A stretch of DNA of 64,000 nt from Rhizobium sp. L1K21 (GTDB taxonomy: Bacteria > Pseudomonadota > Alphaproteobacteria > Rhizobiales > Rhizobiaceae): NCBI RefSeq assembly GCF_024055895.1, contig NZ_JAMXLE010000002.1:248001-312000 (forward strand), given 5' to 3'. Below the pieces are notes generated by a model. That model saw only the letters and a list, made by a program, of their open reading frames with translations. It searched no databases and was not told where the DNA came from. Numbering within the stretch: position 1 is the first letter of the stretch; every line of letters begins with the position of its first letter. The position numbers and the translations under genes are program-made. This document shows, in pieces, positions 46,544 through 55,946 of this stretch.

Positions 46544-47083
46544 TCAGGACCTCAGGCCAGCACAGAATGCGCCAAGGAGCATCCGTCCCTGGTCCCAGAG
46601 ACCGAGGCCGCTTGCGCCGTTGATATGGCCGCACGGGCCGATCTCGACGAAACCGGCGCCCCATTCCTCGGCGCGTTCTTTAACATACTCTGGGGCGGCA
46701 TAAGGGTCGTTGGCGCTTGCCACGATGAGGGCCGGGAACGGCAGGCGATGGCGTGGCGGGTTTGCGAAGCTGGCCGCTGCTGTCGGGAATTCAGCGGAAG
46801 CGGGATCGGGGACTGCGACCAGAAAAGCACCCATAACCCGGCCCGCGACCATCTCTGCCGCGTGCGCGACGAGCAGGCAGGCCAGACTATGCGCGACGAG
46901 AACAGGCGGCGATGGCGAATTGTCGATTTGCCTTTCCAGCGCGTCTTGCCAGTCTGCAAGATGGGGCTTCTCCCAGTCGGAAGGATGGAACCGGGTAAAG
47001 CAAGGGTCTGACGCCTCCCAATGCGTTTGCCAGTGGGTTTCACCGGAACCGCCGATACCTGGCAATGTGATGAATGAGGTCAT
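46544..47083 (-). CDS. RBBP9/YdeN family alpha/beta hydrolase
   Basis: 179 residues. Begins with LPGIGGSGETHWQTHWE and has the nucleophile VAHSLACLL, ASANDPYA and CGHINGASGLG, matching the RBBP9/YdeN serine-hydrolase family. Activity unknown. Very close to the LysE gene (1 bp) and the DUF1737 gene (12 bp), so probably one operon. Confidence 0.87.
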   Translation of the reverse strand: MTSFITLPGIGGSGETHWQTHWEASDPCFTRFHPSDWEKPHLADWQDALERQIDNSPSPPVLVAHSLACLLVAHAAEMVAGRVMGAFLVAVPDPASAEFPTAAASFANPPRHRLPFPALIVASANDPYAAPEYVKERAEEWGAGFVEIGPCGHINGASGLGLWDQGRMLLGAFCAGLRS

Positions 47084-47095
47084 TCTGTCGCCCTT

Positions 47096-47302
47096 CTATT
47101 GTTGTGAAAGATCCATGGAGGGCTCGTAACTGCGGTCAGGAACATCCTTCGTGATCGCTTGCCCGCAAATCACGGCCTGACGCACGCCGTCGTAGGTCAG
47201 GACCGGGCTCCCATGCAGGCTCCAGCCCAGGTTGAGGGCCTCAGTAATGCGGTGACAGAAGGCCGTATCATCAACGCCGGTCAGCAAACGATAAGCTTTC
47301 AT
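47096..47302 (-). CDS. DUF1737 domain protein
   Basis: 68 residues: MKAYRLLTGVDDTAFCHRITEAL, LGWSLHGSPVLTYDG, then AVICGQAITKDV. This matches the DUF1737 pattern of small proteins of unknown function. ATG 47302; longer starts at 47323 and 47341 are possible. First gene of a leftward DUF1737-hydrolase-LysE group, with 181 bp of promoter space upstream. Confidence 0.78.
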   Translation of the reverse strand: MKAYRLLTGVDDTAFCHRITEALNLGWSLHGSPVLTYDGVRQAVICGQAITKDVPDRSYEPSMDLSQQ

Positions 47303-47483
47303 CGCGAGGGTCCCCAGTTTCATGCTCGAAATCATAAGCATCTTCTGGAAGCGCTGAACTGAAGTCGTCTCAGTCGATCCGCAATATTTCTCATGCTTTT
47401 GTGCAGAGGATGTGAGGACCGCAACTGACCAATGCTCACACCGCAGTCAACACCGAGACCTTCCCAGTTCAGATGAAGCAACT

Positions 47484-48332
47484 TCATTCGCCATCGAGCG
47501 TCAGAAGTTCGCGGCGGAACTCTGGTTCGCTCAACACCACTTCGCCCGCGCCGAGGGCACGGGCCTGGTCCAGCGCGCGCGATGTGAGGCGCTGCGCTGC
47601 TTCGACGCTCTGCGTCAGGGGAAATCCGCGCGCGAGCCCCGCGACGATCAGCCCGGCGAACAGATCGCCCGTTCCCGCAAGCGCGACCGGCAGGTGCTCC
47701 ACAGGATGACGGCTTGCGCCGGCGGCTCCGAGTATGACGCTTTCGATATGGCCGGCGGGCGTATCGTCGAGCGCGCACCCAGTGGCGATAAGATAGGCGC
47801 CGGGCGCGATGCGGAGAAAGGCTCGGGCGGCTTTGAGGTCCGCCATGGTCGCGATCGGCTGCCCGGTCAGCCAGCCCAGTTCAAACGGGTTCGGCGTCGC
47901 GATATCGGCCATCGGCAGCAATCGCTCGCGCATGACGTCGGCAATGGTCTCCGGCACATAGAGGCCGGGCCCGGCATCGCCCATCACCGGATCGCAGAGA
48001 TAGACAAGGCGCGGATTGACGGCCTTGGCCTCGGCCACGAAATCCGCGACCATCAGCGCCACATCGAGCGAACCGATATAGCCGGTCAGAACGAAATCCG
48101 CGCGTTCCGGGAGGCCGCGCTCGCGTGCGCCCTGCAACAGGTCCGAGAAGAATTCCGGCGGCAGCGCCCGGCCACGCAGCGTCGGATAGTCGGGCGTATT
48201 GGAGAAGATGACCGTCGGAATCGCCGCCACTTCCAGCCCAGCCGCGAGCATCGGAAACACGGCCGCGGAATTGCCGACATGGCCGAACACGACCTGGCTC
48301 TGGATCGATATCACGAAGGGAGGGGATGTCAT
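47484..48332 (-). CDS. pdxY: Pyridoxal kinase PdxY
   Basis: 282 residues, ribokinase-like fold. FVISIQSQVVFGHVGNSAAVFPM at the N-terminus and LAGTGDLFAGLIVAGL near residue 223 (ATP/Mg site) identify PdxK/PdxY. Phosphorylates pyridoxal to PLP. It overlaps the MOSC gene by 4 bp and ends the leftward GATase-MOSC-PdxY operon facing a MocR regulator that itself needs PLP. Confidence 0.92.
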   Translation of the reverse strand: MTSPPFVISIQSQVVFGHVGNSAAVFPMLAAGLEVAAIPTVIFSNTPDYPTLRGRALPPEFFSDLLQGARERGLPERADFVLTGYIGSLDVALMVADFVAEAKAVNPRLVYLCDPVMGDAGPGLYVPETIADVMRERLLPMADIATPNPFELGWLTGQPIATMADLKAARAFLRIAPGAYLIATGCALDDTPAGHIESVILGAAGASRHPVEHLPVALAGTGDLFAGLIVAGLARGFPLTQSVEAAQRLTSRALDQARALGAGEVVLSEPEFRRELLTLDGE

Positions 48333-49009
48333 GGAGTGCCGTCCAGTCTCTTGCGCCAATCTTCCACGCGTCCGCTCTCGAGCCGCCGAACCGCATATTT
48401 CCGCCAGCCTTCTGCCAGCACGTCGAGGGCCGCTATGCCCTTCAATTCGTCCAGGTTCAACCGGTCGACATAAAGCGCATGCCAGAGCCGGTGGAGCGTC
48501 CAGTCTGGTGCGACGCGGTCCGCCAGTTCAAGCCGGTCCCCCGTCTTCACGAGTCCATCTTCCAGCACGCGATAATACCAGCCGGTGCGGCCGCTCTGCT
48601 GGACGCGGCGGGCCATGTCGGGCACCTCGAAACGATGATTGAGTTTCCAGCAGGGCTGTCGCCCCTGCGAGACCTGCAAGAGTGCCGTGCCCAGCCGGAA
48701 AACATCCCCCACTGCGACGGTGTTTTCGGTCGGGCCCAATGCCGAGATGTTCTCGCCAAATCCGCCGGGAGCGGCAAGCGCCGGCAGATCGCCGAGTTCC
48801 TCACGCCAGAGCTGATAGTGATCCAACGGGTAATGATGCACGGCCTTTTCGACGCCGCCATGAACCCGTCGGTCCGCCTGCTCGTCGCCTTCGAACCCTT
48901 CAGGGCCGAGGCGAAGCGGCCTGTTCACCGGCGTCTTCATGATGCCGCTTTGCGCGTCGCTTCCCGCCAACGGTCTGGCGCGCCCGATCAGAATGGTGAT
49001 CACGGTCAT
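48329..49009 (-). CDS. MOSC domain protein (YiiM-like)
   Basis: 226 residues. HGGVEKAVHHYPLDHYQLW and GGFGENI plus a conserved cysteine in GRQPCWKLNHR place it in the YiiM branch. This branch uses molybdenum cofactor to reduce N-hydroxylated bases. ATG 49009 overlaps the amidotransferase stop by 4 bp. Middle gene of the operon. Confidence 0.88.
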   Translation of the reverse strand: MTVITILIGRARPLAGSDAQSGIMKTPVNRPLRLGPEGFEGDEQADRRVHGGVEKAVHHYPLDHYQLWREELGDLPALAAPGGFGENISALGPTENTVAVGDVFRLGTALLQVSQGRQPCWKLNHRFEVPDMARRVQQSGRTGWYYRVLEDGLVKTGDRLELADRVAPDWTLHRLWHALYVDRLNLDELKGIAALDVLAEGWRKYAVRRLESGRVEDWRKRLDGTP

Positions 49010-49704
49010 GCCGGCAACTCCTGCAGCCATGCCCGGAGCATGGATTGGCCGGCATGCCTCAGCGCCGGACCATACGCGATGGCGTCACGACGCAGGCTGG
49101 CCGGGTCGATGCCCGCTTGGGCCAGTTCCACGCTGTGGCCGATGAGCCAGCGTTCGAAAGCGGGCAGTTGGCCTGCTTCGGGGTGGAATTGCAGCCCCAG
49201 AACAGTTGCGCCCATTGCAAAGGCCTGGGCCGCGCAGGCGGCGGTGCTGGCGAGACTGTCCGCTCCATCCGGGATCTCGAAGGCTTCGCCATGCCAGTGG
49301 AGAACGGGCACATCCCGCAGGTGACGAAGCGGGCTGCCAATGCCGGCCTCCGTCAGTGTCAGGGCGGAAAAGCCGATTTCCTTGCGGGGCATCGGAGCGA
49401 CCCTCGCGCCGAACGCCGCCGCCATGAGCTGTGCGCCAAGGCAGATGCCGAGTGTCGGGCGGCGGGCCACCAGACGCAGTGCCAGCCAGTCGCGCTCTGT
49501 CTTCATGCACGGGTACGCTTGCGTGTCATTCACCCCGATCGGGCCACCGAGCACCACCACGAGATCGGGACCGAGCGACTCCGGCAAGGCATCGATGCCA
49601 GCTTCGGCATGGTTGAGCCGGTAGCCTTCTTCCTCAAGCACCGGGCCAAAGCTGCCGAGGTCCTCGAAAGGGAGATGGCACAGAATCAGGGCGGATTTCG
49701 ACAT
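49006..49704 (-). CDS. Class I glutamine amidotransferase-like protein
   Basis: 232 residues. GATase-1 fold with nucleophile LGICLGAQLMAAAFG, and LQFHPEAG carrying His-Glu. The HP-E and C are intact, so it probably hydrolyses glutamine or acts as a protease-like hydrolase. ATG 49704 is used; the frame is open to 49884 without support. First gene of the operon and divergent from pdxR. Confidence 0.88.
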   Translation of the reverse strand: MSKSALILCHLPFEDLGSFGPVLEEEGYRLNHAEAGIDALPESLGPDLVVVLGGPIGVNDTQAYPCMKTERDWLALRLVARRPTLGICLGAQLMAAAFGARVAPMPRKEIGFSALTLTEAGIGSPLRHLRDVPVLHWHGEAFEIPDGADSLASTAACAAQAFAMGATVLGLQFHPEAGQLPAFERWLIGHSVELAQAGIDPASLRRDAIAYGPALRHAGQSMLRAWLQELPA

Positions 49705-49742
49705 GGGGGCCTCTTGCGTTTTTCCATGTGTCTCGCGAATAT

Positions 49743-49787
49743 CCGGCCTAAACAAAAGAGCCAGTTTTGAAACTTTTGATAGGCCGG
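49743..49787. promoter_or_regulatory. Nested palindrome in the GATase/PdxR-like divergent promoter
   Basis: Outer arms CCGGCCTA (49743-49750) and TAGGCCGG (49780-49787). Inner arms CAAAAG (49753-49758) and CTTTTG (49773-49778). Spacers are 2 and 1 nt, with a 14-nt centre that itself holds GTTTTGAAAC. It ends 6 bp before the regulator start. A very strong candidate operator for the MocR protein. Confidence 0.7.
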
Positions 49788-49792
49788 TTGTC

Positions 49793-51208
49793 ATGGCATC
49801 GGAACCGCTTGCGCTGGACATCGAGAAGGAGCCCGCCGGGCCGCTGTTTCTGGCGATCGCCGGGGCGATCACCAGCGACATCATGCGGGGCCGCCTTAAG
49901 CCCGGCGTTCGCCTGCCTGGTACGCGGGCACTGGCGCGCGAGCTCGGCGTTCACCGCAATACGGTCGACGCCGCCTATCAGGAGCTCATGACGCAGGGCT
50001 GGCTCCATGCCGAACCCGCGCGCGGCACATTCGTCGCCGAGGATCTGCCCGACAGCATTGCGGAGCCGGTTTCCGCGCCCATACCCCGAGAGCCCGCAAC
50101 CGTCCGCCCGCACCTGGCCTTCAGCGACGGCGCGCCCGATCCCAGGCTGGTGCCGGACAAGGCGCTGGCGCGCGCCTTCCGCCGGGCATTGCTGTCGCCG
50201 GCTTTCCGCGGCAGCGCGGATTACGGCGATGCCCGCGGCACGCCGATCCTGCGTCACGCGCTGTCGTCCTATCTCGCCACGGACCGAGGCGTGGTCGCCG
50301 ATCCGGCACGGCTGCTGATCACGCGCGGCAGCCAGATGGCGCTGTTCCTGGCGGCCAGGGCGGCGGTGAAGCCCGGTCAGACGATTGCCGTGGAGGAACC
50401 CGGTTACCCGCTGGCCTGGGAGGCCTTCAGGGCTGCGGGCGTTGCCGTGCGCGGCATTCCCGTCGATGCGGGTGGGCTGTCGGTCGCCGCCCTTGAGGCG
50501 GCAATCGAAAGTGATCCACGCATCGTGGCTGTTTATGTCACGCCCCATCATCAGTATCCGACCACGGTCACCATGGGCGCGGCGCGGCGGCTGCAGCTTC
50601 TCGACACGGTCGAGCGTCACGGCATCACGCTGATCGAGGATGACTACGATCACGAGTACCGCTTCGAAGGGCGTCCGGTCCTGCCGCTTGCGGCCCGCGC
50701 CCCGGCAGATATGTCGTTGATCTACGTAGGCTCGCTCTCCAAACTGCTCTCGCCCGGTATCCGTCTCGGCTATGCGATGGCCCCAGAGCCGCTGCTTACT
50801 CGCATGGCGGCCGCTCGTGCGGCGATCGACCGGCAGGGCGACGCACCGCTTGAGGCCGCGCTGGCGGACCTGATCCGCAACGGCGATCTCGGTCGCCATG
50901 CGCGGAAGGCCCGACGCATCTACCGCGCCCGGCGCGATGTCCTGGCGTCGGCGCTGTCGGCGCAACTGGACGGGCGGATCATGTTCGACAGCCCTGCGGG
51001 CGGTCTGGCCCTGTGGCTGCGATGCGTGGGCGTCTCCGCCGACACCTGGGCGGAGCGCGCCGAAACGGCCGGGCTCGCACTTCTGCCCGGCACACGCTTC
51101 GCCCTTGATCGCGCCGCGCCGCAAGCCCTTCGTCTCGGCTACGCGGCGCTGGACGAGTGGCAGATTGCCCGGGCGGTGGATATTCTCGCCCGAAGCCTGC
51201 CTGATTGA
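49793..51208 (+). CDS. MocR-type regulator, PdxR-like
   Basis: 471 residues. GntR winged helix (ITSDIMRGRLKPGVRLPGTRALARELGVHRNTVDAAY, near residues 22-60) joined to an aminotransferase-fold domain with K317 in GSLSKLLSPGIRLGY. The PdxR family senses PLP and controls vitamin B6 genes. It is divergent from an operon ending in pdxY and shares an 88-bp promoter with it, which supports that role. Confidence 0.9.
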   Translation: MASEPLALDIEKEPAGPLFLAIAGAITSDIMRGRLKPGVRLPGTRALARELGVHRNTVDAAYQELMTQGWLHAEPARGTFVAEDLPDSIAEPVSAPIPREPATVRPHLAFSDGAPDPRLVPDKALARAFRRALLSPAFRGSADYGDARGTPILRHALSSYLATDRGVVADPARLLITRGSQMALFLAARAAVKPGQTIAVEEPGYPLAWEAFRAAGVAVRGIPVDAGGLSVAALEAAIESDPRIVAVYVTPHHQYPTTVTMGAARRLQLLDTVERHGITLIEDDYDHEYRFEGRPVLPLAARAPADMSLIYVGSLSKLLSPGIRLGYAMAPEPLLTRMAAARAAIDRQGDAPLEAALADLIRNGDLGRHARKARRIYRARRDVLASALSAQLDGRIMFDSPAGGLALWLRCVGVSADTWAERAETAGLALLPGTRFALDRAAPQALRLGYAALDEWQIARAVDILARSLPD

Positions 51209-51476
51209 GCTATTCCGCCGCCATGGCTGAGCCTTGCGGCCTGGCGGGTGCAATATGCATGCCGAGCCGTTGGACGAGGTCTAGGCCCTTCGTGGCCGCG
51301 GGGTCCCCGGTCTTCAACAACTGATCTGATCAATGGGGGCGAGGCCCGTCAGCGAGGCTGCCAAACGGGATCCATGCCCACCGATGACGCCGTAGGAACA
51401 GGAGGCATTTATTTTTATTTACAATGATTTAAATCTTATCGCGGCGCAAAATTGGCGGCATTCGGATGAGCACACA
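51209..51476. other. Intergenic junction between the accessory region and guaA
   Basis: 268 bp between the convergent pdxR-like gene and guaA. A minus-strand frame (about 51210-51317, ending PQGSAMAAE) may be the tail of a lost gene, but I cannot name it. An AT-rich run lies at 51409-51438. I saw no second copy of the guaA 3' end or of the tRNA 3' end here. Confidence 0.4.
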
Positions 51477-53054
51477 TCATTCCCACTCGATTGTGCCGGG
51501 CGGCTTCGAGGTTACATCGTAGACGACGCGGTTGATGCCTTTGACCTCGTTGATAATGCGCGTGGAGACGCGGCCGAGGAAGTTCATGTCAAAGGGGTAG
51601 AAGTCGGCGGTCATGCCGTCGACGGAGGTGACGGCGCGCAGTGCCAGCACACGATCGTAGGTGCGGCCATCGCCCATGACGCCGACGGTCTGGACGGGCA
51701 GGAGAACCGAGAATGCCTGCCAGATTTCATCATAGAGGCCGGCCTTGCGGATTTCCTCGATATAGATCGCGTCGGCCTTGCGCAGGATGTCGAGCTTTTC
51801 GCGGGTCACGCCACCGGGAAGGCGGATGCCGAGGCCGGGGCCCGGGAACGGATGGCGGCCAATGAAGCTTTCGGGAATACCGAGCTCGCGGCCAAGGGCG
51901 CGAACTTCATCCTTGAAAAGTTCGCGCAGCGGCTCGACAAGCTTCATGTTCATGCGTTCAGGCAGACCGCCCACATTGTGGTGGCTCTTGATGGTGACCG
52001 ACGGGCCGCCTGAAAACGACACGCTTTCGATAACGTCGGGATAAAGTGTTCCCTGGGCGAGGAAGCTAGGCGCACCCTTGCCGTCGCTGGCGATCTTCTT
52101 GGCTTCTTCTTCGAACACTTCAATGAAAAGGCGACCAATGATCTTGCGCTTGGTCTCGGGGTCGGATTCCCCTTCCAGCTGGCCGATAAAGAGGTCGGAT
52201 GCATCAACATGGACGAGCGGAATGTTGAAATGGTCGCGGAACATGCCGACGACCTGATCGCTTTCGCCCTGGCGCATGAGGCCGTGATCGACATAAACGC
52301 AAGTGAGCTGATCGCCGATCGCCTCGTGAATGAGGACGGCTGCAACGGAGGAATCGACACCGCCCGAAAGCGCGCAGAGCACCCGCTCGCTGCCCACCTG
52401 CTCGCGGATCTTCTGGATCATCTCGGCGCGATAGGCAGCCATAGTCCAATCGGAATGCAGGCCGACGATCTTGTGCACGAAATTGGCAAGCAGCTTGCCG
52501 CCATCGCGTGTGTGCACCACTTCCGGGTGGAACATGGTGGTGTAGTAGCGCTTTTCCTCGTTGACGCAGATGGCAAAGGGCGCGTTCGGCGAGGTGCCGA
52601 TGATCTCGAAGCCTTCCGGCGCCTTTGTGACGCGGTCGCCATGGCTCATCCACACAGGGTAAGACTTGCCGACTTCCCAGATGCCATCAAAGAGCGGTGA
52701 GCTTTTGAGAATTTCCACATCTGCGCGACCGAATTCTGCCGCGTGACCACCTTCGACCGATCCCCCGAGCTGAAGCGCCAGCGTCTGCTGACCGTAGCAG
52801 ATGGCCAAGATCGGGACGCCGCTGTCAAACACGGCCTGTGGCGCGCGCGGGCTGCCTTCCCGAGTCACTGAATCCGGACCACCGGAGAAAACAACACCTT
52901 TCGGGTTCAGTTTCTCGAAACCTTCATCGGCTTTGTTATAGGGCCAGATTTCGCAATAAACACCGGTTTCGCGAATGCGCCGCGCAATCAGCTGTGTGAC
53001 CTGGCTCCCGAAATCAATGATGAGAATAGCTTCGGGATGGGGTATCACAGACAT
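51477..53054 (-). CDS. guaA: GMP synthase (glutamine-hydrolysing)
   Basis: 525 residues. GATase part: [17 protein letters not shown] and [15 protein letters not shown] (nucleophile Cys), [11 protein letters not shown]-pyrophosphatase loop [14 protein letters not shown], then the dimerisation domain ending [10 protein letters not shown]. Makes GMP from XMP. ATG 53054 follows AAGAGG. Its 3' end is a known integration site for genomic islands in bacteria; accessory genes begin just beyond it here. Confidence 0.96.
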   Translation of the reverse strand: MSVIPHPEAILIIDFGSQVTQLIARRIRETGVYCEIWPYNKADEGFEKLNPKGVVFSGGPDSVTREGSPRAPQAVFDSGVPILAICYGQQTLALQLGGSVEGGHAAEFGRADVEILKSSPLFDGIWEVGKSYPVWMSHGDRVTKAPEGFEIIGTSPNAPFAICVNEEKRYYTTMFHPEVVHTRDGGKLLANFVHKIVGLHSDWTMAAYRAEMIQKIREQVGSERVLCALSGGVDSSVAAVLIHEAIGDQLTCVYVDHGLMRQGESDQVVGMFRDHFNIPLVHVDASDLFIGQLEGESDPETKRKIIGRLFIEVFEEEAKKIASDGKGAPSFLAQGTLYPDVIESVSFSGGPSVTIKSHHNVGGLPERMNMKLVEPLRELFKDEVRALGRELGIPESFIGRHPFPGPGLGIRLPGGVTREKLDILRKADAIYIEEIRKAGLYDEIWQAFSVLLPVQTVGVMGDGRTYDRVLALRAVTSVDGMTADFYPFDMNFLGRVSTRIINEVKGINRVVYDVTSKPPGTIEWE

Positions 53055-53119
53055 GGTGCGCCTCTTGGAAGTCTTGCCAGCAGGGAGGAAAGCGAGAATT
53101 CGGTTTCTCTGCCCGGCCC

Positions 53120-53758
53120 TTACAATATTAAGGTGCCGTTGTCCAAGGACTCTTCAAGCGCGTGGACCGCTTTTGCCAGATTTTCATCGACAACATGCAG
53201 ATATTCGGTCCAGTCACTGACATGGCTGAGCTCAGCCTTGCCATCGGAAATGCCACGCAGACCAATCATCGGAAGGTTGTGCAGCATACAGGCGCGCATG
53301 ACTGCAAAGCTTTCCATATCCACCATATCGGCATCGATCAGATTATAGGCTGCACCGGAGACGATGTTGGCACCTGTCGACAGGCTTGCTGCCGGAACGC
53401 CGGGAATGCGGTGCGGCAGATCAATCCTTGCGGGCAGATCGAGGAAAGGTGTCACGCCTTTCTCAAAGCCGAGCGGCGAGGCATCCATGTCGCGATAGGA
53501 AACCGAGCTTGCCTGATAGACCTCAGTCTGCTCCAGTAACGGTGAACCGGCAGAACCGAGCGAAACGACCAGGTCAGGCTTGTGCCCCGAAGCTTCCAAG
53601 CGGGCCAGGGCGGAGGCGATCACGATGGCGGATTCGACAGGGCCAACGCCGGTCATCAGGGGGCTGATATGGGCGCGCAGATGTTCGCCATATTCGGCAT
53701 CGACGGCCATAACGTAGAGAATTTTCGTTCCGCCAACGGTGTTGAACTCGAAAGCCAT
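53120..53758 (-). CDS. MTA/SAH nucleosidase-like phosphorylase superfamily protein
   Basis: 212 residues. [36 protein letters not shown], and [13 protein letters not shown] (the Glu that binds the ribose). Splits methylthioadenosine and S-adenosylhomocysteine, or a related nucleoside. The start (53758) is one base from the DUF1513 stop, so it appears translationally linked to the imelysin operon even though its chemistry seems unrelated. Confidence 0.85.
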   Translation of the reverse strand: MAFEFNTVGGTKILYVMAVDAEYGEHLRAHISPLMTGVGPVESAIVIASALARLEASGHKPDLVVSLGSAGSPLLEQTEVYQASSVSYRDMDASPLGFEKGVTPFLDLPARIDLPHRIPGVPAASLSTGANIVSGAAYNLIDADMVDMESFAVMRACMLHNLPMIGLRGISDGKAELSHVSDWTEYLHVVDENLAKAVHALEESLDNGTLIL

Positions 53759-54847
53759 CTATGCCTTGCCCTTTAACCTGATTGCATGCTGGTCCCAGGC
53801 TACATCACTGCGTGTTTGCAGGAAAAGTCCGTTCTCGTTTGACACGGCAAAACCATGCGATGCGGATGCCACGGCGCTGGCGTGATCGAAGCGCTTTTGG
53901 CTGACCAAAGCGCCCGTATCCGCGTCCAGAATGACATAGCTGCTGCCCTTTGGCGAGGTTGCCGCCACAAGGCCGTCGTGCCGGTTGACCGCAATGGCTC
54001 CGACATAATTGGCCAAGCCTTCAGTCACATCTTCCGGCAGTGTTATAAGATTGAGATCTTCACCGCGCTTAAGACTACCGATCAGCGGCGGCAGGTCGTT
54101 GCGGGGCCCCTGATACTGGCAGGCAAACCAGATGCGGCCATCGGCGCAAGTGTCGGCATGACGGATCGAAAGCTGGCTCAATTCGGGCGAGAGCCCATGT
54201 TTTTCCATGAGCGCACCAGTTTTGGCGTCAATCAGGGCGAGCGATGGCTCCATGTGATCGAGGTTCAGTTTGGTGCGCCCGAAATCCGGATGCGTTTCGA
54301 TGCCGCCATTGGCCGCAATCAGAACCGAACCATCATCGGACACTGTCAGATCGTGCGGGCCGATACCGTAGGTCGGGAATTCGCCGATACGCTCAAAGCC
54401 CGCCGTCGCATCATAGATGCCGATCACACCGCGCCGGTTGTCGAAGTCGTTTTCGCTCGCATAGAGCAGGCGGCCGTCGGGCGAGAATTTTCCGTGGCCG
54501 TAAAAGTGCCGGTCTTCATTTGCGGTGATGATGACGGGCGCTTGGCGTCCATTCATGTCGTAAACAAAGACGAATGTGCCGGGACGTCTGGCAAAGGCTG
54601 CGACCATGCCGGTCGATTTCGAGGCAGCAAGCCCATGGGCGCGGTCGGGAAGATCGATGCGGTCGATGATCGTCCCCTGCTCGCTGACAAGCGCCATGCC
54701 ATAGTTGCCGTCCCGATCCATGAAACCGGCGGCATAGACGGCATCAGCACGTTCCAAAGCCATCAGGCTGCGGGGCGTGAGGCCGGCCAGAAAGGCCGCG
54801 CCGGACGCGCGGATGAAAGACCGTCTGTCGATCAGGCGTCCGCGCAA
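53759..54847 (-). CDS. DUF1513 protein, Tat-exported
   Basis: 362 residues. The N-terminal twin-arginine signal is RRSFIRASGAAFLAGL. The body has repeated beta strands (YGIGPHDLTVSDDGSVLIAANGG; WFACQYQG) of a propeller-like protein. Family function unknown; it regularly accompanies imelysin and di-haem oxidoreductase genes. Lies 4 bp after the second imelysin gene. Tat export suggests folding in the cytoplasm first, for example with a cofactor. Confidence 0.85.
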   Translation of the reverse strand: MRGRLIDRRSFIRASGAAFLAGLTPRSLMALERADAVYAAGFMDRDGNYGMALVSEQGTIIDRIDLPDRAHGLAASKSTGMVAAFARRPGTFVFVYDMNGRQAPVIITANEDRHFYGHGKFSPDGRLLYASENDFDNRRGVIGIYDATAGFERIGEFPTYGIGPHDLTVSDDGSVLIAANGGIETHPDFGRTKLNLDHMEPSLALIDAKTGALMEKHGLSPELSQLSIRHADTCADGRIWFACQYQGPRNDLPPLIGSLKRGEDLNLITLPEDVTEGLANYVGAIAVNRHDGLVAATSPKGSSYVILDADTGALVSQKRFDHASAVASASHGFAVSNENGLFLQTRSDVAWDQHAIRLKGKA

Positions 54848-54851
54848 GGGT

Positions 54852-55946
54852 TTAGTCTCCGTCCGAGAAGGTGAAGCTTGCGCCGAGCCCCATGGCGCGC
54901 CCGTAATCGTTGTTGAGGCGGGTCTGCAGGTCTTCCAGCGTCATCATCAGAAACTCGAACTTGTGCTTAAGGTTCTTGTCCTTAAGCACATCAGCAACAG
55001 GCGTCTTGCCGAAGGATTCGGCCGTTTTAATCGCCGTCTTGAAGTCGAAGGTGATGTTGGTGGTGATGGCCGTTGCATCGCCCTTGATGATGTGGCGCAT
55101 GCCGGAGTTCAGCCAATAGTCCTGCAGCCCCTCAAGATTTCCGGCAATGGAGGCAAAGGTATTGTTGGAGCGCCAAAGGGCTGCCTTCTTGGCATTGCTG
55201 TAACCGTCGTCGGGATTGTAGAAAACCGCAATCCGCTTGTCGCGAATGGTCTCCACTCCACGCACCAGCACACCGAGAAGACCCGATAGTGCTTCTTCGC
55301 CATCGCGATACACGGCATTGTCAGGACCGGGCTTCTTCCAATCTTTCTGGATGCCGTCAGGGTCATCCCAGGCTTCGGTCAGCTGATTTGCCAGATTTTC
55401 AACGTTTTTGGCAACGGCCAGTCCGGCCTGGCAACGGTAGTTTTCCTGCCCAGCGGCGAGCTCTTCAGAGCCTTTTCCGAAGAGAATATATTCCTCCGTG
55501 CCGATCCCCTGCAGTGCCACGCTTTTCTGGTCCATGGTCGCCAGATCGATGGCGTCCTTGTCCTTCACGGCAAGCAGAGCCTGCACCTGCTTCAGACCGA
55601 TGCTCTTGCGGTCGGGATAGAAGAAAATACGTTCGAAGCGGTTTTCGCGAATGACGGGACCATCGCGCAGAACCTCCGCCTGCGACCAAGCTCTGACAAG
55701 AGCGTCGAACGTGTTGCGGGCATTTTCGAAGGCCGGTTGCGAATTCTCCTTGCAAAGGCTCTCCATCGCCGTCGCCATGTCTGCGGCCTTGCCGGAAAAA
55801 GCGTGATAGGCGGGGCGAATAGCCTGATCGACGGCCTTGTCCATCACCGCTTCCACCTCTGCCTCTTCAGCAAACGTTGCATGCGCAGGCGATGACAAAA
55901 GAGTGGGAAGCAGGATCGAAAGGGACGTGAGAATTTTGAAATTCAT
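54852..55946 (-). CDS. Imelysin family protein, second paralogue lacking GxHxxE
   Basis: 364 residues with a signal peptide (cut near SSPAHA-TF, residue ~23). The imelysin/ICMP fold is visible, but where the family has GxHxxE this protein reads GIGTEE (147-152); the histidine is absent. Such divergent paralogues usually occur with a full imelysin in iron-uptake clusters. It overlaps the di-haem oxidoreductase gene by 4 bp and precedes DUF1513 by 4 bp. Confidence 0.85.
   Translation of the reverse strand: MNFKILTSLSILLPTLLSSPAHATFAEEAEVEAVMDKAVDQAIRPAYHAFSGKAADMATAMESLCKENSQPAFENARNTFDALVRAWSQAEVLRDGPVIRENRFERIFFYPDRKSIGLKQVQALLAVKDKDAIDLATMDQKSVALQGIGTEEYILFGKGSEELAAGQENYRCQAGLAVAKNVENLANQLTEAWDDPDGIQKDWKKPGPDNAVYRDGEEALSGLLGVLVRGVETIRDKRIAVFYNPDDGYSNAKKAALWRSNNTFASIAGNLEGLQDYWLNSGMRHIIKGDATAITTNITFDFKTAIKTAESFGKTPVADVLKDKNLKHKFEFLMMTLEDLQTRLNNDYGRAMGLGASFTFSDGD

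Noticed and set aside
49748-51253. 501-codon minus-strand open frame opposite the pdxR-like gene
   Set aside because: Antisense to a clear MocR gene, rich in Arg/Gln/Gly, no recognisable fold.
51210-51317. Short minus-strand frame ending PQGSAMAAE as a gene tail
   Set aside because: Too short to identify; noted only in the description of the junction region.
33936-51476. Direct repeat (att) of the tRNA-Ser or guaA 3' end at the far border
   Set aside because: None found by eye; a proper repeat search would be needed to exclude a degenerate copy.
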